Below are positions 62,854-64,000 of a stretch of 64,000 nt of DNA, one piece after another. Position 1 is the stretch's first letter, and the number at the start of each line of letters is the position of its first letter. The DNA is taken from the NCBI GenBank assembly GCA_030431095.1, contig JAUIJU010000004.1:57025-121024 (forward strand), in the 5' to 3' direction. This stretch comes from Gammaproteobacteria bacterium. Lineage in GTDB: Bacteria > Pseudomonadota > Gammaproteobacteria > Xanthomonadales > SZUA-36. Below the pieces are notes generated by a model. The model was not told the origin of the DNA. It did no database searches and saw only the letters and a list, made by a program, of their open reading frames with translations. The translations under genes and the position numbers were made by a program.

Positions 62854-64000
62854 ATGCAACTCAGTCGACGTCAATGGCTGTTGTCCACCGGCGCCCTGCC
62901 CATTGCGGTAAGCACGCTGCCCGGGACCCTCCAGGCCGATTCACCGCCCCCCGGGGCCGCCGACATCGTCTTGCCGGACCGGGAGTCCTTCGCGCCCCTG
63001 CAGGGCGTCTATCTCAATGCCGGTTCACAGCACCCGGTCAGCCTGGCGGCCCTGGACGCTGCCCGGCGCTACCTCGCCCATCGCCAGATGAGCGAGGCGG
63101 CGGACGGGTTTCGCCGACCCGACCGGGCGGTGCTGGAAAAGTACGCGCGCCTGGTCAACGCGGATGTCGGGGAGGTGGCCTTCGTGCAGAGCACGACCAC
63201 CGCCGAGCAGATGTTCCTGCGCGCGCTGGGCCTGCCCGAGTCAGGTGGCCACATCGTCACCGACACCCTGCATTTCTTCGGATCCCTGCCGCTGTATGCG
63301 GAAATGGAAAAACGCGGGGTGGAGGTGACCTGGGTCCGTGAACGGGACGGGCGCATCCCCCTCGAGGCGATGCGCGAGGCCATCCGGCCGGATACGCGGC
63401 TGGTGGCGCTTTCGTCCGTATCCACCATCAACGGCTTCCAGCACGACCTTGAGGTGGTCTGCGCCATGGCCCACGAGGTCGGCGCCCTGGTCTACGCTGA
63501 TATCATCCACCAGGCCGGCTGCATGCCTCTGGACCTTCACGCCAGCGGTGTCGATCTCGCCGCCGGCGCCAGCTACAAGTGGCTGATGGGTGAATTCGGG
63601 CTGGGGTTCCTGTACGTGCGCAAGGACGTGCTGCCCCGGCTGCAGCGCCGCAACTTCGGCTACTACGGCATGAACGCCTTCCAGAGCCACATCTATCCCT
63701 TCGATCCGCCCGGGGAGACCATCGTGGATTACGGGTTCCGCGAGGACGCCACCGGCGCGTTCGCGCTGGGCACCCATGCCCACGTGCCGATCATGGTGCT
63801 CGACAAATCCCTGGACTACCTGCTTGGCGTGGGCGTCGAGAACATCCAGGCACACGCGCAGAACCTCACCGGGCGCCTCAAATCAGAGCTTCCCGAACGC
63901 GGCTTCGAGATGATCACGCCGCCGGAGTCGACCTCGCCGATGGTCGCCTGCGCCCTGCAGGATGCCCGCGGCACGCTGGGCGAAAGGCTGAAGGAGGCCG
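62854..64000 (+). CDS. Class V PLP-dependent enzyme with Tat signal (partial at window end)
   Basis: The frame runs open from ATG 62854 to the last base, so at least 382 residues are encoded and the end lies outside. The N-terminus MQLSRRQWLLSTGALPIAV is a twin-arginine signal with a hydrophobic core. The rest is an aminotransferase class V fold: STTTAEQMFLRALG, YADIIHQAGCMPLD, and the PLP lysine in SYKWLMGEFGLGFLYV (Lys242). It resembles isopenicillin-N-epimerase-type or cysteine-desulfurase-like enzymes. Export by Tat would put a folded PLP enzyme in the periplasm. An AAGGGAA lies upstream. Confidence 0.85.
   Translation, partial: MQLSRRQWLLSTGALPIAVSTLPGTLQADSPPPGAADIVLPDRESFAPLQGVYLNAGSQHPVSLAALDAARRYLAHRQMSEAADGFRRPDRAVLEKYARLVNADVGEVAFVQSTTTAEQMFLRALGLPESGGHIVTDTLHFFGSLPLYAEMEKRGVEVTWVRERDGRIPLEAMREAIRPDTRLVALSSVSTINGFQHDLEVVCAMAHEVGALVYADIIHQAGCMPLDLHASGVDLAAGASYKWLMGEFGLGFLYVRKDVLPRLQRRNFGYYGMNAFQSHIYPFDPPGETIVDYGFREDATGAFALGTHAHVPIMVLDKSLDYLLGVGVENIQAHAQNLTGRLKSELPERGFEMITPPESTSPMVACALQDARGTLGERLKEA

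Overview
The window is GC-rich (about two thirds G+C by eye) chromosomal DNA of a gammaproteobacterium. The best evidence is the order lptD-surA-pdxA-rsmA-apaG-apaH facing lgt-thyA-folA, a classical gammaproteobacterial neighbourhood. A tonB/exbB/exbD/DUF3450 operon, prfC, single-chain sdaA and a palindromic intergenic repeat agree with this. Gene content (xylan hydrolases, TonB energiser, flavin-dependent halogenase-like protein, many exported peptidases) suggests a free-living polymer- and peptide-degrading heterotroph, perhaps near Wenzhouxiangella, Woeseia or the Xanthomonadales. The genus is a guess. There are no rRNAs, CRISPR arrays, transposases, integrases or phage genes.

Layout. 1-2.5 kb: end of a GH10 xylanase gene, a degenerate-Nudix regulator and a GH43 beta-xylosidase, with an inverted-repeat operator candidate. 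2.6-7.9 kb: six-gene TonB energisation operon with its own promoter and terminator. 8-10.9 kb: N-formylglutamate amidohydrolase and an SLC13 permease. 11-13.2 kb: lgt-thyA-folA. 13.25-22.7 kb: a minus-strand chain of tightly linked genes (transporter, msrB, lipoprotein peptidase, lptD, surA, pdxA, rsmA, apaG, apaH). 22.8-35 kb: housekeeping and accessory genes, including an LplT-acyltransferase fusion, nupC, a GH35-like enzyme, MATE, prfC, a complex inverted repeat, an M23 peptidase, sdaA and pspC. 35.2-39.4 kb: a FakA-FakB type fusion overlapping plsY, then birA, a SPOR-like protein and tRNA-Thr. 39.4-48.7 kb: tpm, a membrane protein, a nucleotide-transporter-like protein, an MBL hydrolase, a secreted protein with a duplicated domain, a halogenase-like flavoprotein and a peroxiredoxin.

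The most unusual part is 48.7-64 kb. An Lrp/AsnC regulator stands at the head of a minus-strand cluster with four exported or lipidated S10-like serine hydrolases, an ornithine cyclodeaminase homologue, a PLP aminotransferase, an exported amidohydrolase, an APC permease and an M1/M61-type peptidase. A class V PLP enzyme with a twin-arginine signal is divergently encoded. Together they look like a periplasmic peptide or amino-acid-conjugate degradation and uptake system. One S10 paralogue (58191-59654) has lost the residues that normally bind a free C-terminal carboxylate. The second most interesting point is the single-chain fatty acid kinase candidate overlapping plsY, the acyl-phosphate-consuming acyltransferase.
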